A stretch of 64,000 bases of DNA from JBQTIY01 sp052387675 (GCA_052387675.1 JBQTIY010000011.1:240921-304920); one strand, 5' to 3'; positions 35,607 through 44,542 are shown, counted from the first letter of the stretch. Translations and numbers: made by a program. Notes: generated by a model not told the origin, from the letters alone.

Positions 35607-37109
35607 TCAGTGGTCTCCGTCCTCGTCCTCTGCGTCGCCCCCGCCGGTGTAGCCGAGCGCATTGAAGGCCTCGGTGTCCTGCTCGCTGAGCTGGCGCACT
35701 GACAGTTGCGTCGCGATGGGCCTCAGGCTCGCGAGCGTCTGGCGCAGGGTCTTGCCCATCGCACGCACGCGCTCCGGCTCACTGCCGGCGATGTCGCGGA
35801 GCTCCTCTGGATCGGCGACAAGATCGTAGAGGCGCGGAATCTGAGCCTCCATCAGCAAGCGATAGCGGCCGTCGCTCAGGCCCTCCCAGCGCCGCTTCGT
35901 GCCGGGCTTGCCGAGCGTGTGCACGAGTGCGCGCGGCGCCGACTCGTCCGCGCCGAAGAGCGAGCGGCCAGCGGTTGCACGCGCCGGCAAGCCGAAGGCC
36001 TCAAGCACGGTCGGGAAGAGATCCAGGTGGCTGGCCAGCGGCCTGCGGCCAGCGAGCGGGGTCGCGGCGGAGAGATTCGGCGCGCCCTCCGCGCCAAGCG
36101 GTCGCGGGAAGCGCACGATGAGCGGCACGCGCACAACTTCGCGATGCAGATTCTCGCCGTGGCAGAACCAGTAGCCGTGCTCCCCGAGCGACTCGCCGTG
36201 ATCGGCGGTGAAGATGACGAGCGCCTCGTCGAGCCAGCCGGCCTGCTCCAGCCAGTCCAGCAGCGAGCCCAGCGCCGCATCGAAGAAAGCGATCTCCGCG
36301 TCGTAACGCTCGCGATAGACCGAAGGCCGCCGCTCCTCGCCTAGCACTTGATAGGCCGGGATCTGCCCCTTGCCCTTGTTCGTGCGCCCCGCCGCGACAG
36401 TTGGCTCGTCGGCCGTGCCCGCGGCCAACGCCGCGTGCAGCGCGCCCTCCGCAATGTGTGCGTGGTACTCCGGGGGCGGCGTGTACGGGCCGTGCGGATC
36501 CTGGTAGTGCACCCACAGAAAGAACTGATCCTCCGCCGCGGCGCGGCGCTGCTCCAGCCAGGCGAGCGCAGCGTCTGTCGTGTCGGGCGCGAGGCGATCG
36601 AAGTTGTCGGTGCGGTTCAGCTCGGCCGCGGTCATGCGGTCGTCGTAGTGCTGAAAACCCTGCGGCAGCCCCACCGCGCCCAGCGAGGCCTCCGGCTTGC
36701 GCAGCACCCAGTTGGAAACGACCGCCGCCGTGGGCCAGCCCGCCTGCTGCGCCAGTTCGGCCAGCGATTCGGCGGCCTCCGGCATGAGGTAGTGATTGCC
36801 GCCGGCTACGCCGAGTTCATCGGGCAGCCTGCCGGTCATGAGACTGGAGAGCGCGGGCCCGGTGTGCGGCGCCGTGGCATAGGCCTCATCAAAGACCACG
36901 GCCGAGCGCGCGAACTCGTCGAGCCGCGGCGAGGTCGGCCGCGAGTAGCCGTAGACGCCCAAGCGATCCGCACGCAGGGTGTCGCAGGAGATGAGCAGCA
37001 CGCGGCGGGCCTTCGGCGACGGCTTCGGCGGCGGTGCCGCATCGTCGCCGCCGCAGCCGGCCACGCCCAGGGAGAGCGCAGCAGCGAACAGCACCACTCG
37101 TGAGATCAT
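35607..37109 (-). CDS. Sulfatase-fold lipoprotein with T-G-P-A-L box
   Basis: 500 residues from ATG 37109; lipobox VAGC (C19). Metal motif LISCDTLRADRLGVYGYSRPTSP (D43) and FTADHGESLGEHGYWFCHG are intact. The nucleophile box is T83-G-P-A-L87-S-S-L-M-T-G: Thr at the nucleophile position and Leu where Arg is expected. It is convergent with the previous sulfatase-fold gene and carries its own TACGAT hexamer 6 nt before the ATG. C-terminal NALGYTGGGDAEDEDGD is acidic. Confidence 0.83.
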   Translation of the reverse strand: MISRVVLFAAALSLGVAGCGGDDAAPPPKPSPKARRVLLISCDTLRADRLGVYGYSRPTSPRLDEFARSAVVFDEAYATAPHTGPALSSLMTGRLPDELGVAGGNHYLMPEAAESLAELAQQAGWPTAAVVSNWVLRKPEASLGAVGLPQGFQHYDDRMTAAELNRTDNFDRLAPDTTDAALAWLEQRRAAAEDQFFLWVHYQDPHGPYTPPPEYHAHIAEGALHAALAAGTADEPTVAAGRTNKGKGQIPAYQVLGEERRPSVYRERYDAEIAFFDAALGSLLDWLEQAGWLDEALVIFTADHGESLGEHGYWFCHGENLHREVVRVPLIVRFPRPLGAEGAPNLSAATPLAGRRPLASHLDLFPTVLEAFGLPARATAGRSLFGADESAPRALVHTLGKPGTKRRWEGLSDGRYRLLMEAQIPRLYDLVADPEELRDIAGSEPERVRAMGKTLRQTLASLRPIATQLSVRQLSEQDTEAFNALGYTGGGDAEDEDGDH

Positions 37110-37115
37110 CGCCAC

Positions 37116-37121
37116 ATCGTA
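37116..37121 (-). promoter_or_regulatory. Putative -10 box (TACGAT), leaderless spacing
   Basis: Minus-strand TACGAT followed by 6 nt and the ATG at 37109. Confidence 0.45.
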
Positions 37122-37151
37122 GCGAGCCCGCGTCAAAAGCTCACGGCGCGA

Positions 37152-39002
37152 TCAGCGCTGCGCGGCGCGCACAACGTCAAGATCCCAGGCCACGAGCCCC
37201 GGGCTGCGCTGTTGCGGCGGCCCCCACGCTGCGACCAGCTCCTTGATGCGCTCCGTGGCCGAGTCACGCAGCGCCTTGCCTTCGGCGGCGGCACGGCCGA
37301 AGGGCAGTGCTGGATCGGCGACCTCCTCCGGCGCCACGCCCAGTTCGTCGGCGCGCTGGGCACGGCGCTCGATGAACTGCCGCCCATCCACATGCGCGCG
37401 CTCCTGCGCGGCGCCTTCAAGCTGCAGCAGCTCCTCGTCCAGATCGCGATGGACGACGAGCCAGCGCGCGCCGCTGGCCAGCGCCTGCTCGCGACTCAAG
37501 ATGACGTTGCGAAAGTCGAGGCGTTCGTCCTGGAAGATCTCTTCGAAGGGCCAGATGAGCACGCGCCGCCCGTGCACCTGCTGATGGAGCGGCAGCGTGC
37601 GGCCAAAGCGCCAGGCGCGGGAGACCGGCGTTTCGATCAGCGCCCCCTGGTCCTCGCCGGCAGCGGCCAGTTCGGAGTAGGCCGTGGCTCTCTCGGCCTC
37701 CGCAAAGCGCGGCAGCGGCGTGGCGAACTCCACTTGATCGCTGGACTGCGTGAAAGAGCCGCTCCGGAAGTTCTCCGTGCAGAGCGGCCCCGCCAGAAAG
37801 CTCAAGGTGAGCAAGGCAATCGTGGCCACGGCGCCGGCGCCGCGCCAGCGGCCGACAGCAGAGGCCGGCAAGAGCCACGGCGCCGAAAGCGCGCACGCCA
37901 CCCAGAGCAGAATGATGGGCAGCGTGATGAACAGGTAGCGATTGAAGACCGCCGGATCCTGCACCAGCCACGGCGAGAGCAGAGCCACGCCGAGCCACTG
38001 CGCCAGCACGAGCGTGAGTGTGTAAGCAAAGAGTCGCGGCGCGACGCGGCGCAGCACCCAAAGACCGCAGAGCGCGGCGAGCCAGAAGAGTCCGGCGAGC
38101 AGAGGCTGCGCTGTCCCCGCCTGCATGAGCAGTGCGCCTTGCACCGTGGCCGCGCCGATCTCGCCCGCGCCTGTCTTGCGCTCGGCCAGAGCGAGCAGCG
38201 ACTCGCGCGCCGGCAGCAGGAAACTCGCCAGCGCCAACGCGAGCGCGGTGGCCACGCTCAACAGAGCCATGAGCGAGCGACGGGCCTTCGGTCCCGTAAG
38301 CGACGCGCCTGCAAGCGACGCGCCCGCCGCCGGCGTGCCGCTGGAACTCAGCAGGTGTTCGCCGAGCGCAAAGGCCAGCGGCGCCAGCACGAAGGGCGCC
38401 GCCAAGGGATGAAAATAGACCGCGAGCGCCGCGCAGAGCACGTAGCCGACGGCGTCGCGCGAGCGCCCCTCGCGCCACCAGCGCTCAAAGAGTAGAGCCG
38501 CCGCGCAGCCAAAAAGTGCCACCGGCATGTACGAGCGCGCCATGCGGCTGTAAATCACGAGCAGTGGCGACAGAGCCAGCAGCCATGCGAAGCAAAGGCC
38601 GGCGCTCGGGCCGAGACGGCGCAGCACGGCGCGCGGCAGCCACCACAGCGCCAGCAGGCCTGCGAGCAGCGCGGGCAGCCGCAAAAGGAGTTCGGTCAGC
38701 GGCTGGCCCGCGTCGAGCCAAAGTCTCGCCAGACCGGAGAGCGGCAGGCAGTGATCGTTGCTGCGGTAGGTGCTGAGGATTTCCGGAATCGGGAGTTCGA
38801 AGGCCGCGACAACGGCGTGCAGTTCATCTCCCGCGAGCACTTGATCAGGCAGATTCCAGCACCGCAGCACCGCTCCCACCACCAGGGCGGCCAGGAAGGC
38901 CCATCGGACACGGCCGGCGCGTTGCGTTGCCCCCGGCAATCCCGCGTCCCGAAGCGAAGTTTGGACCGAAGACGGCATCGCCGGCTGTTCGTCGCGATTC
39001 AT
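37152..39002 (-). CDS. GT39/ArnT-like membrane glycosyltransferase
   Basis: 616 residues. A cytosolic tail of about 32 residues, then the first membrane segment and loop VLAGDELHAVVAAFELP, where the Asp-Glu pair fits the GT39/ArnT catalytic loop; about eleven further hydrophobic segments to residue 430. The soluble C-terminal domain (about 435-616) has an acidic, helical character. ArnT/PMT relatives transfer lipid-phosphate-linked sugars to lipid A or protein at the outer face of the cytoplasmic membrane. Lies 42 nt upstream of the sulfatase-fold gene in the same orientation. Confidence 0.75.
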   Translation of the reverse strand: MNRDEQPAMPSSVQTSLRDAGLPGATQRAGRVRWAFLAALVVGAVLRCWNLPDQVLAGDELHAVVAAFELPIPEILSTYRSNDHCLPLSGLARLWLDAGQPLTELLLRLPALLAGLLALWWLPRAVLRRLGPSAGLCFAWLLALSPLLVIYSRMARSYMPVALFGCAAALLFERWWREGRSRDAVGYVLCAALAVYFHPLAAPFVLAPLAFALGEHLLSSSGTPAAGASLAGASLTGPKARRSLMALLSVATALALALASFLLPARESLLALAERKTGAGEIGAATVQGALLMQAGTAQPLLAGLFWLAALCGLWVLRRVAPRLFAYTLTLVLAQWLGVALLSPWLVQDPAVFNRYLFITLPIILLWVACALSAPWLLPASAVGRWRGAGAVATIALLTLSFLAGPLCTENFRSGSFTQSSDQVEFATPLPRFAEAERATAYSELAAAGEDQGALIETPVSRAWRFGRTLPLHQQVHGRRVLIWPFEEIFQDERLDFRNVILSREQALASGARWLVVHRDLDEELLQLEGAAQERAHVDGRQFIERRAQRADELGVAPEEVADPALPFGRAAAEGKALRDSATERIKELVAAWGPPQQRSPGLVAWDLDVVRAAQR

Positions 39003-39062
39003 CAGCCGTCAGCAGACAGCACAAGGCGGATGCAATCAAGCGGCTCCGGCTTTCCGGCTGAA

Positions 39063-40106
39063 CTAGCGCAGGACGATTAGGACGTCCTCGCTCACGCCAC
39101 CAGCCGGCACGCTGACCGTGCTGCGTGCTTGGACAGCGTCCGACGCCTGAGCCGCCCCATCGGCGGCGGCGCCGTCGGCATCAGCGCGCTGCGCTGAGCA
39201 TTCGAGCTGGCCTGCGGGCACGTCGCGGAACTCGAAGTCGCCGTCGTCGTCGGTGCGCGCCATGAAGGAATGCGCCTGCACGAAGAGCCGCGCGGGCGTT
39301 TCGGACTCGCCGTGCACCATGCAGGCCAGCGTGACCAGGCCCATCGGCCGGTCGAACATGATCCGCCGCTCGCTCCCGGCGTGCAGCGGCAGGTTGAAGA
39401 GGAAGCGCCCCTCGTCGTCGGTGGCCCGCACGGTGTGCAACTGCTCCTCGGAGCCGCGCAGCACCAGCTCTTGCCAGGTCTGGAGCAGAGTGAGCGCGGG
39501 ATGAAAGCCGCTGTCGTCGAGCCGGATTTGCGCGGCCTCGTCTGGCCGCGCGAAGACCACTTCCGGCAGGCCACCACTCTGGCCACCGTTCTCGCCGGCA
39601 CTCAACGCGGCACTCAGCCCGCCACTCACCCATACCAGCGCCTCGGCCACCGGCTGGCCGGCGGCATCCACGACGCGGCCGCGCAGCCGGCCGAGCTGCG
39701 CCGGATCCAGCGGCGTCGGCGTCGGCCCGGGCCGGGGCTCATAGCGGCTGTCCGCTTCGGAAGCAGCGGGCGGCGCCTCCACCGCCGGCTTCGGGACGCC
39801 CGACGGCGGCCCCACCACGGCCCAGAGCAGATTCGCGATGAGAAATGTGAGGCCAAACTTCACCAGCGTGAGCTTGGTGGTTTCGCGCAGCCAGCTCCAC
39901 CAGCCCAGCTTGCGCTCGATGGCCAGCAGCCCGAGCACCAGCAGCGGAATCGCCGCGTAGCTCCAGAGGATGTTCTCGTCCATGGCGGCCATGTCGAGCG
40001 GCTCCCAGAGCGGATGGAGCGCGAAGAAGATGATCAGCGAGAGGCCCAAGCCCACGCCGAAGGACCAGGCCGAGAGGCGCGGCGTGACGGGCTCGGGGTC
40101 TTGCAT
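39063..40106 (-). CDS. Membrane protein with carboxypeptidase-regulatory/cupredoxin-like domain
   Basis: 347 residues from ATG 40106. Three hydrophobic segments occupy residues about 10-110, then a proline-rich linker. From about 160, LRGRVVDAAGQPVAEALVWVSGG is a carboxypeptidase-regulatory-like strand pair; LLTWQELVLRGSEEQLHTVRATDD-like and VTLACMVHGESETPARLFVQAHSFMARTDDDGDFEFRDVPAG blocks resemble plastocyanin-like MauL proteins with an H/C/H-type site. Such proteins occur near respiratory or copper-handling genes; the role here is unknown. Divergent from the frataxin gene, 15 nt between start codons. Confidence 0.65.
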   Translation of the reverse strand: MQDPEPVTPRLSAWSFGVGLGLSLIIFFALHPLWEPLDMAAMDENILWSYAAIPLLVLGLLAIERKLGWWSWLRETTKLTLVKFGLTFLIANLLWAVVGPPSGVPKPAVEAPPAASEADSRYEPRPGPTPTPLDPAQLGRLRGRVVDAAGQPVAEALVWVSGGLSAALSAGENGGQSGGLPEVVFARPDEAAQIRLDDSGFHPALTLLQTWQELVLRGSEEQLHTVRATDDEGRFLFNLPLHAGSERRIMFDRPMGLVTLACMVHGESETPARLFVQAHSFMARTDDDGDFEFRDVPAGQLECSAQRADADGAAADGAAQASDAVQARSTVSVPAGGVSEDVLIVLR

Positions 40107-40109
40107 CGC

Positions 40110-40115
40110 TAGAAT
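40110..40115 (+). promoter_or_regulatory. Putative -10 box (TAGAAT), leaderless spacing
   Basis: TAGAAT followed by 6 nt and the frataxin ATG at 40122, all inside the 15-bp gap to the divergent gene. Confidence 0.45.
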
Positions 40116-40121
40116 GTTGCC

Positions 40122-40439
40122 ATGCCCGACCCCGTTGCCCTCGCACAGATCGACAAGACCCTGAAGCGGCTCATGCAGGTGCTCGACACGCTCGAGCACG
40201 ACGACCTGGAAGTCGACACCGGCGACGGCAAGCTCGTGCTGGCCTTCGCGAACGGCCAGCAGCTCATCCTCAGCCGGCAGAGCGCCACCGGGCAGATCTG
40301 GCTAGCCGAGCCGGGGGGCGGCTGGCACTTCGACTGGCGCGGCACGGAATGGCGCTGCGACAAGCGCGGCGTCGAACTCATCGCCACGCTGGAACAGCTC
40401 GTGGCCCAGCGCCTCGGCGTGGCGGTGAAGCTGCGCTGA
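40122..40439 (+). CDS. cyaY: Frataxin (CyaY-like)
   Basis: 105 residues, the normal CyaY length. The N-terminal helix (LAQIDKTLKRLMQVLDTLEHDDLEVD) is acidic, followed by GDGKLVLAFANGQQLILSRQSATGQIWLAEPGGGWHFDW, with the Q-x-W-L-A and G-x-H-F signature of frataxins, and a C-terminal helix. Frataxins bind iron and modulate cysteine-desulfurase/scaffold activity in Fe-S cluster assembly. No other isc or suf gene is in the window. Confidence 0.9.
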   Translation: MPDPVALAQIDKTLKRLMQVLDTLEHDDLEVDTGDGKLVLAFANGQQLILSRQSATGQIWLAEPGGGWHFDWRGTEWRCDKRGVELIATLEQLVAQRLGVAVKLR

Positions 40440-42284
40440 TCAGCGCGAGGCGTCGATCAGGGCCAGCACGGCATAGGCCGTGCAAAGCGTCGGCGAGCCT
40501 TCGTACCAGCGCTCGGAGCCCTCGTTGATCCACGAGCCGTCCACGCGCTGCGCATCGAGCAGGTGGCGCGTGAGCGTCTCGCGCCAAGCAATCGGCCGCC
40601 CCTCCGCCGTGCGGAAGCCGTCGGCCGGCAGCCGGCGCAGCGTGCGCGCCATGGTGAGGTAGTAGTAGTACAGGCCCTGCATCGCGTCGGCGGGCTTGGC
40701 GAAGCCGGGGTTGGTGTCCACGGTGAAGTTGGCGGCCAGCCAGCGGATCGCCGCCGCGAGGCGCACATCATCCGGCGCCCGGCCGCAGAGCATGTAGGAC
40801 TTGGCCAGCGCGAAGGTCATCGAGCCATAGGAGCGCGCCTGGTAGAGCCCCTCGCCGACGCGATCCTCGCCGGCCGGACTGTTGCCCGGCATGTAGGTGG
40901 AGCCGCCGTCGTTGCCCGTGACGAGCGTGCCGCCGCCCGGGCGCGGCCAGCTCAGGGCCTGCGCCTCGGAGAGATTCTGGTGGCGCGCGAGGAAGACCTC
41001 GACCTTGTCGAAGAAGGGATGGCTCGGGTCGGTGCCGGCCTGCACCACGGCCTCGATCGCCATCTGCGTGTTCGAGAGGTCGGGCCGCTCGTCGCCGCCG
41101 TAGCCCACGCCGCCGTAGTGCGGATCCTCGTTGCGCTGATAGCCCTCGCCCTCGTCGGACTGGGCCGCGAGCAAAAAGTCGCGCGCGCGCGCGACGACGG
41201 CGCGATCCGCCTCGCGGCCGCCGGCCAGCAGGGCCTCGATCGCCACCGAGGTCGTGTAGACATCGAGGCCAAACTCGTAGATCGCGCCGTCGGGCTTTTG
41301 CAGGGAGACGAGGTGATCGAGCGCGGCGTCGGCCCACGGCGGGCGCGGCTCGCCCAAGGCCTCGGCCAGCTTCAGCGCGGCCGTGGTGCACATGGCCGTG
41401 ATGCCGGGCTCCGAGCCGCTCCAGCCAGGCGTCGCGAGACCGAAGAGGCCCTGCTCCTGCTGAGTGTTCAGATACTGCAGCGCCGCGGCGAAGCCGGTGT
41501 TCAGGTCGCGGCCAGCGGGGACGATGGCGGGCGTGGAGGGTTCGGCTGACGCGCCGGAGGCGGCCGGCGTCTTGGGCACGCCTTGGAGTTGGATGACGAG
41601 TTCAAGCGCCGCGCAGAGTTCCTCGAAGCCGGCGCCTTCGCCGGGGACCTGAACCTCGGGGCCCGCGCTGGGCTTGAGGCCGCGTAGCCTGGCCGCGCGC
41701 GCCCAGGCCGCCCATGCAGCAGGCTCGGTGGTCGGCGGCGGGCTCACGCTCTCGGGCTGCGCTGCGCGGAGTACGGCGAGGGCGGCGTTCTCGCCCCCAT
41801 CCGTTCCCGCGCTCACCACCGCCGCGTTCGTCGCGAACTCAGTGGCGTAGGTGCGGGCCACGAGCCAGGCCGACACGTCGCGCCCGGGGTCGGATTGGCT
41901 CAGGCGTTGCAGCGCCGCATTGCGTGCCTCGGCGAGCGGCGGAGTGAGGCAGGCCGACAAGCCCAGGACGAGCTGCGCATCGCTGAGCCCCGCCGGCTGC
42001 GCAGGGCCCGCCGACTCGGCGAGGCGCTGCGCGGGCAGGCGGAAGAAGGGCCCGTCCAGATCGTTGTAGCGGCGCGGTGAGCGCGCGAAGAGATCGAGCA
42101 CGCGCGCGGTGTCGGCGAGGCCCGAGCCATAGAGCCCGTCGGGCTGCTGGTGCTCGCGCAGCCGGCGCACGAGTTCGTCGGCGAGCGCCTTGAGATCGGG
42201 CGAGGAGCCCTGGGCGGCCACGGGCACCACCGGCAGCAGCGTGGCCAGCAGGGCCAGGGAACCAAGGCTTCGCAGCAGTTTCAC
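40440..42284 (-). CDS. Secreted prenyltransferase/squalene-oxidase-repeat (alpha-toroid) protein
   Basis: 614 residues from the GTG at 42284 (GGAG 8 nt upstream), which starts a signal peptide ending at VAAQ. The mature part is a series of helical hairpins with Q-x-x-D-G elements typical of alpha6/alpha6 toroids: HQQPDGLYGSG, LVSLQKPDGAIYEFG, AAQSDEGEGYQRNEDPHYGGVGYGGDERPDLSNTQ and LLDAQRVDGSWIN. The DLSNTQ block is typical of the planctomycete secreted 'prenyltransferase and squalene oxidase repeat' proteins. No cyclase DxDD motif seen, so a binding or structural role is likelier. Its first 60 codons and leader are duplicated at 44769-45071. Confidence 0.8.
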   Translation of the reverse strand: MKLLRSLGSLALLATLLPVVPVAAQGSSPDLKALADELVRRLREHQQPDGLYGSGLADTARVLDLFARSPRRYNDLDGPFFRLPAQRLAESAGPAQPAGLSDAQLVLGLSACLTPPLAEARNAALQRLSQSDPGRDVSAWLVARTYATEFATNAAVVSAGTDGGENAALAVLRAAQPESVSPPPTTEPAAWAAWARAARLRGLKPSAGPEVQVPGEGAGFEELCAALELVIQLQGVPKTPAASGASAEPSTPAIVPAGRDLNTGFAAALQYLNTQQEQGLFGLATPGWSGSEPGITAMCTTAALKLAEALGEPRPPWADAALDHLVSLQKPDGAIYEFGLDVYTTSVAIEALLAGGREADRAVVARARDFLLAAQSDEGEGYQRNEDPHYGGVGYGGDERPDLSNTQMAIEAVVQAGTDPSHPFFDKVEVFLARHQNLSEAQALSWPRPGGGTLVTGNDGGSTYMPGNSPAGEDRVGEGLYQARSYGSMTFALAKSYMLCGRAPDDVRLAAAIRWLAANFTVDTNPGFAKPADAMQGLYYYYLTMARTLRRLPADGFRTAEGRPIAWRETLTRHLLDAQRVDGSWINEGSERWYEGSPTLCTAYAVLALIDASR

Positions 42285-42414
42285 GGGCAGATCTCCGGGC
42301 ACGGGGCGACCACCATAGCGTCTCGCTTGTCAGCAGTCTCAGGGTGGGCGCGCGCCGAGCGAGGCGGCAACGAGCCGTATCCGTTGAAAGCGCACGGAGG
42401 AGCCAAAGGGTTCA
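42112..42414. repeat. Direct repeat copy A (leader and 5' end of toroid gene)
   Basis: 303 bp related to 44769-45071: shared blocks include ggaaccaaggcttcgcagca, gggcagatctccgggca and gagccaaagggttca. This copy carries the intact GTG start. Confidence 0.8.
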
Positions 42415-42665
42415 ACGCTGCTCTAGGGAGCCATGGCGCCGGCTATCTCCAGCGTTGCGATCAGCGCTCCGAGTCCGCCGCCAAGCGAAAGTGGGCTTAC
42501 GTGCGTGCGACGCCAGTGTTGCGTTGCGGCTGGTCCCACCCGGTCTCAGGAGGCGGCCTGACCCCTCTCAGCTACGCCACGACAAAAGCGAAGGAGTTTC
42601 GTGACACCACACAGCTCGGCCAAGCTTCCACTCAGCGGACAAACCTCGGTGAACGACAGCAACCT
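42415..42665. other. Intergenic, no gene recognised
   Basis: Upstream of the toroid gene. Open frames on both strands have no recognisable protein character. Confidence 0.4.
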
Positions 42666-42959
42666 TCACGGTTCGATCGTTGCCGCTTCGCGCACCTTTC
42701 CAACAACTGGCCAGCGCGCTCGCTTTCGCGACACGCGGCCTCCGGCAGACCAGCGTCTGAACAGCCAGACGATCGTAGCCCAAACCAGCAGCGCCAGGAC
42801 GAGCGGCGGCACTATCAAGAACGCGAGCACACCGAGGCCCCACGCAAGCGCAGTCTGGCGCCGTTCGAGGCGGCGCACTCGCAGCCGCACTCTGGCGACT
42901 TGAAGTGCCGGGGACAGCTTCTTGGCAGGCGTCCTAAAGGTCGAGTCCACCGCGCTCAT
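42666..42959 (-). CDS. Possible small single-span membrane protein
   Basis: 97 residues. A basic helical stretch (LQVARVRLRVRRLERRQ) precedes one or two hydrophobic spans (LAWGLGVLAFLIVPPLVLALLVWATIVWLF) and a basic tail, a credible membrane protein layout. No SD or conserved motif is visible and the overlapping frames are also open, so it may be spurious. Confidence 0.4.
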   Translation of the reverse strand: MSAVDSTFRTPAKKLSPALQVARVRLRVRRLERRQTALAWGLGVLAFLIVPPLVLALLVWATIVWLFRRWSAGGRVSRKRARWPVVGKVREAATIEP

Positions 42960-43039
42960 CCGGGCCCTTTCGCCATGAGAGGAGGGCCATGGTACTGCAT
43001 CCCGCCCGCGCCATCACCGCGCACCCCCACCACCACGGC

Positions 43040-43069
43040 GGTACACCCGGCAGGATTCGAACCTGCGAC
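43040..43069 (-). repeat. att-like copy of tRNA-Arg 3' end (left boundary of island)
   Basis: Thirty nucleotides match positions 53693-53722, the T-arm and acceptor 3' strand of tRNA-Arg(CCG), with one mismatch and in the same orientation. The rest of a tRNA is missing: no partner for the acceptor strand is found upstream. This is the pattern left when an element integrates into a tRNA 3' end. Confidence 0.7.
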
Positions 43070-43231
43070 ATCTCACCCCGAGAGCATCTCGCCGGGTTGC
43101 GAGCTGGGCGACCGGATCTCGCGGGTCGAGACCGTTTATCGAACCCTAGCGAGCCTTCCGACGCATTCAGGAGCACGAGCCCGCGCGATCGATCACGCGG
43201 ACCGTCACACCCCACTGAATCCGCGGGCTGC

Positions 43232-43480
43232 TTAGAGGCTCTCGTCGACGATCAGGTGCGTGCTCGGGCTGCTGAGCAGAACCGGCCCGGCGGCCGGCTT
43301 GACGAAGACCTGCTCGTGGAGCAGCAGCGCGTCGTCGGGGCCGAGGCCGGCCGAGGGCACGGGGATGGCGAGCGAGAGCACGCCGCTCGGATCGCTCACC
43401 GGCCCGAAAATCCAGGGGCCGAAGAGTGGCGCGCCCAGATGCCAGACGCCCTGCTTGCCGAACAGCGGGAAGGGCCGGGC
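43232..43480 (-). pseudogene. Out-of-frame 3' end of the beta-helix gene
   Basis: Continuing the beta-helix gene in the adjacent frame from 43480 gives about 82 residues (ARPFPLFGKQGVWHLGAPL, VLSLAIPVPSAGLGPDDALL, THLIVDESL) ending in TAA at 43232. The same ending is found, in frame, in the chimeric pseudogene at 44543 (LRKQGVGHLGSRLFGP, MNLIVDDSL). So one nucleotide appears to be missing around 43480, by mutation or assembly error. Confidence 0.75.
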
Positions 43481-44529
43481 GAGAGGGCCACGAAAATCAC
43501 GAGCGTGTCGCCCTGGACGCCGGTGTAGTGGAAGTCGAGCACTGTGCCCTCGGGCGTCGGGGCCCCGAGCGAGTAGTCGCGATAGGGACCGGGATGCGTG
43601 CTCACACTGCTGAACGGGGCATCGAGCTCATCGCCGGGCGCGCCAGTGCCCCGACCCTCGATCACTCCGCCGGCGCCGGGTTGCAGCACCAGTTCAAGAC
43701 GCTCAAGAGTGCAGAACTCCAGGAGCCGTACCGCGTCGCCACCCATGTAGTCGGTCGGCGAACCCGTGACCAGATCGCCATTGCCACCGTCTCCGCCGAT
43801 CGCCGTACTGCCCGCCAACAGCAGCGTCGCGTTGCTCGCGAGCACCCCCGCTCCGCCCTGCGCCCCGTGGCCAGGACCGCCATTGAAATCCACGAAGTCG
43901 CCGCCGTCGCCGCCGATCACCGTGCAGCCGTACGCCGAGACCCGGCCGAAGGCGAGCAGGCCAGCGCCGCCCGCTGTGGGAGTCGGCACGAAGGGGAAGA
44001 AGCTATCCGTCCCACGTCCGCCCTGCTGCGTGCAGCGCAGCAGCGTGAGGTGGCCGCCGCCCGTGCGCACAGCGGGCTTGCCTGGCGTACCACCGATGGA
44101 AACGAGTCCATCGGCGCCCGTGAAGCTGCAGTCCTCTGCCCAGACCTCGCCGCTCTGGACCTCGAGGCCGTCACCGAAGCTCATGAGCTGCGACCCCCAC
44201 ACCGTGAGCCCGCGCAGCAGAACGCGCTTCCCAGGCACGTTCTGGATCACCCGGATGGCTGAAGTGAGGACCGGGCCTGTCCCGTCGGCCGCGATGGTGA
44301 GCGAGCGGTCGAGGATCACCAGATCCCCGATCAAGAAGCCGCGGTAGTCGCCGGGCCGCACGAGGAGCGTGTCGCCGTCCTGGGCTTTCGCGACCGCTGC
44401 GTTGAGCGCCGTGAAGTCGCCGCCTCCGGCGGCATCGACGACGATCACGTCGGCCGACAGCGGCGTGGCGAGCGCGACGACAGCGAGCGGAATCATGAGC
44501 AGCGAAGCGAGTCGGCGTGCGGAGAACAT
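43396..44529 (-). CDS. Right-handed beta-helix surface protein, frameshifted near its end
   Basis: 377 residues in the continuous frame from ATG 44529 (AAGGAGG 8 nt upstream). Signal peptide to about LSADV, then a parallel beta-helix: VVDAAGGGDFTALNAAVAKAQDGDTLLVRPGDYRG is the typical first rung of pectate-lyase-like/DUF1565 proteins, followed by Gly-rich rungs (GGDGGDFVDFNGGPGHGAQGG). The last 28 residues after VIFVALS are a frameshift product; the true C-terminus lies in another frame to 43232. Surface glycan binding or cell-wall structure is a guess. Confidence 0.75.
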   Translation of the reverse strand: MFSARRLASLLMIPLAVVALATPLSADVIVVDAAGGGDFTALNAAVAKAQDGDTLLVRPGDYRGFLIGDLVILDRSLTIAADGTGPVLTSAIRVIQNVPGKRVLLRGLTVWGSQLMSFGDGLEVQSGEVWAEDCSFTGADGLVSIGGTPGKPAVRTGGGHLTLLRCTQQGGRGTDSFFPFVPTPTAGGAGLLAFGRVSAYGCTVIGGDGGDFVDFNGGPGHGAQGGAGVLASNATLLLAGSTAIGGDGGNGDLVTGSPTDYMGGDAVRLLEFCTLERLELVLQPGAGGVIEGRGTGAPGDELDAPFSSVSTHPGPYRDYSLGAPTPEGTVLDFHYTGVQGDTLVIFVALSPGPSRCSASRASGIWARHSSAPGFSGR

Positions 44530-44542
44530 GCGAGGAGCCTCC

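Noticed and set aside
43000..43110. A second tRNA gene
   Set aside because: Only the T-arm and acceptor 3' strand are present; there is no matching acceptor 5' strand, D-arm or anticodon arm. Treated as an att remnant.
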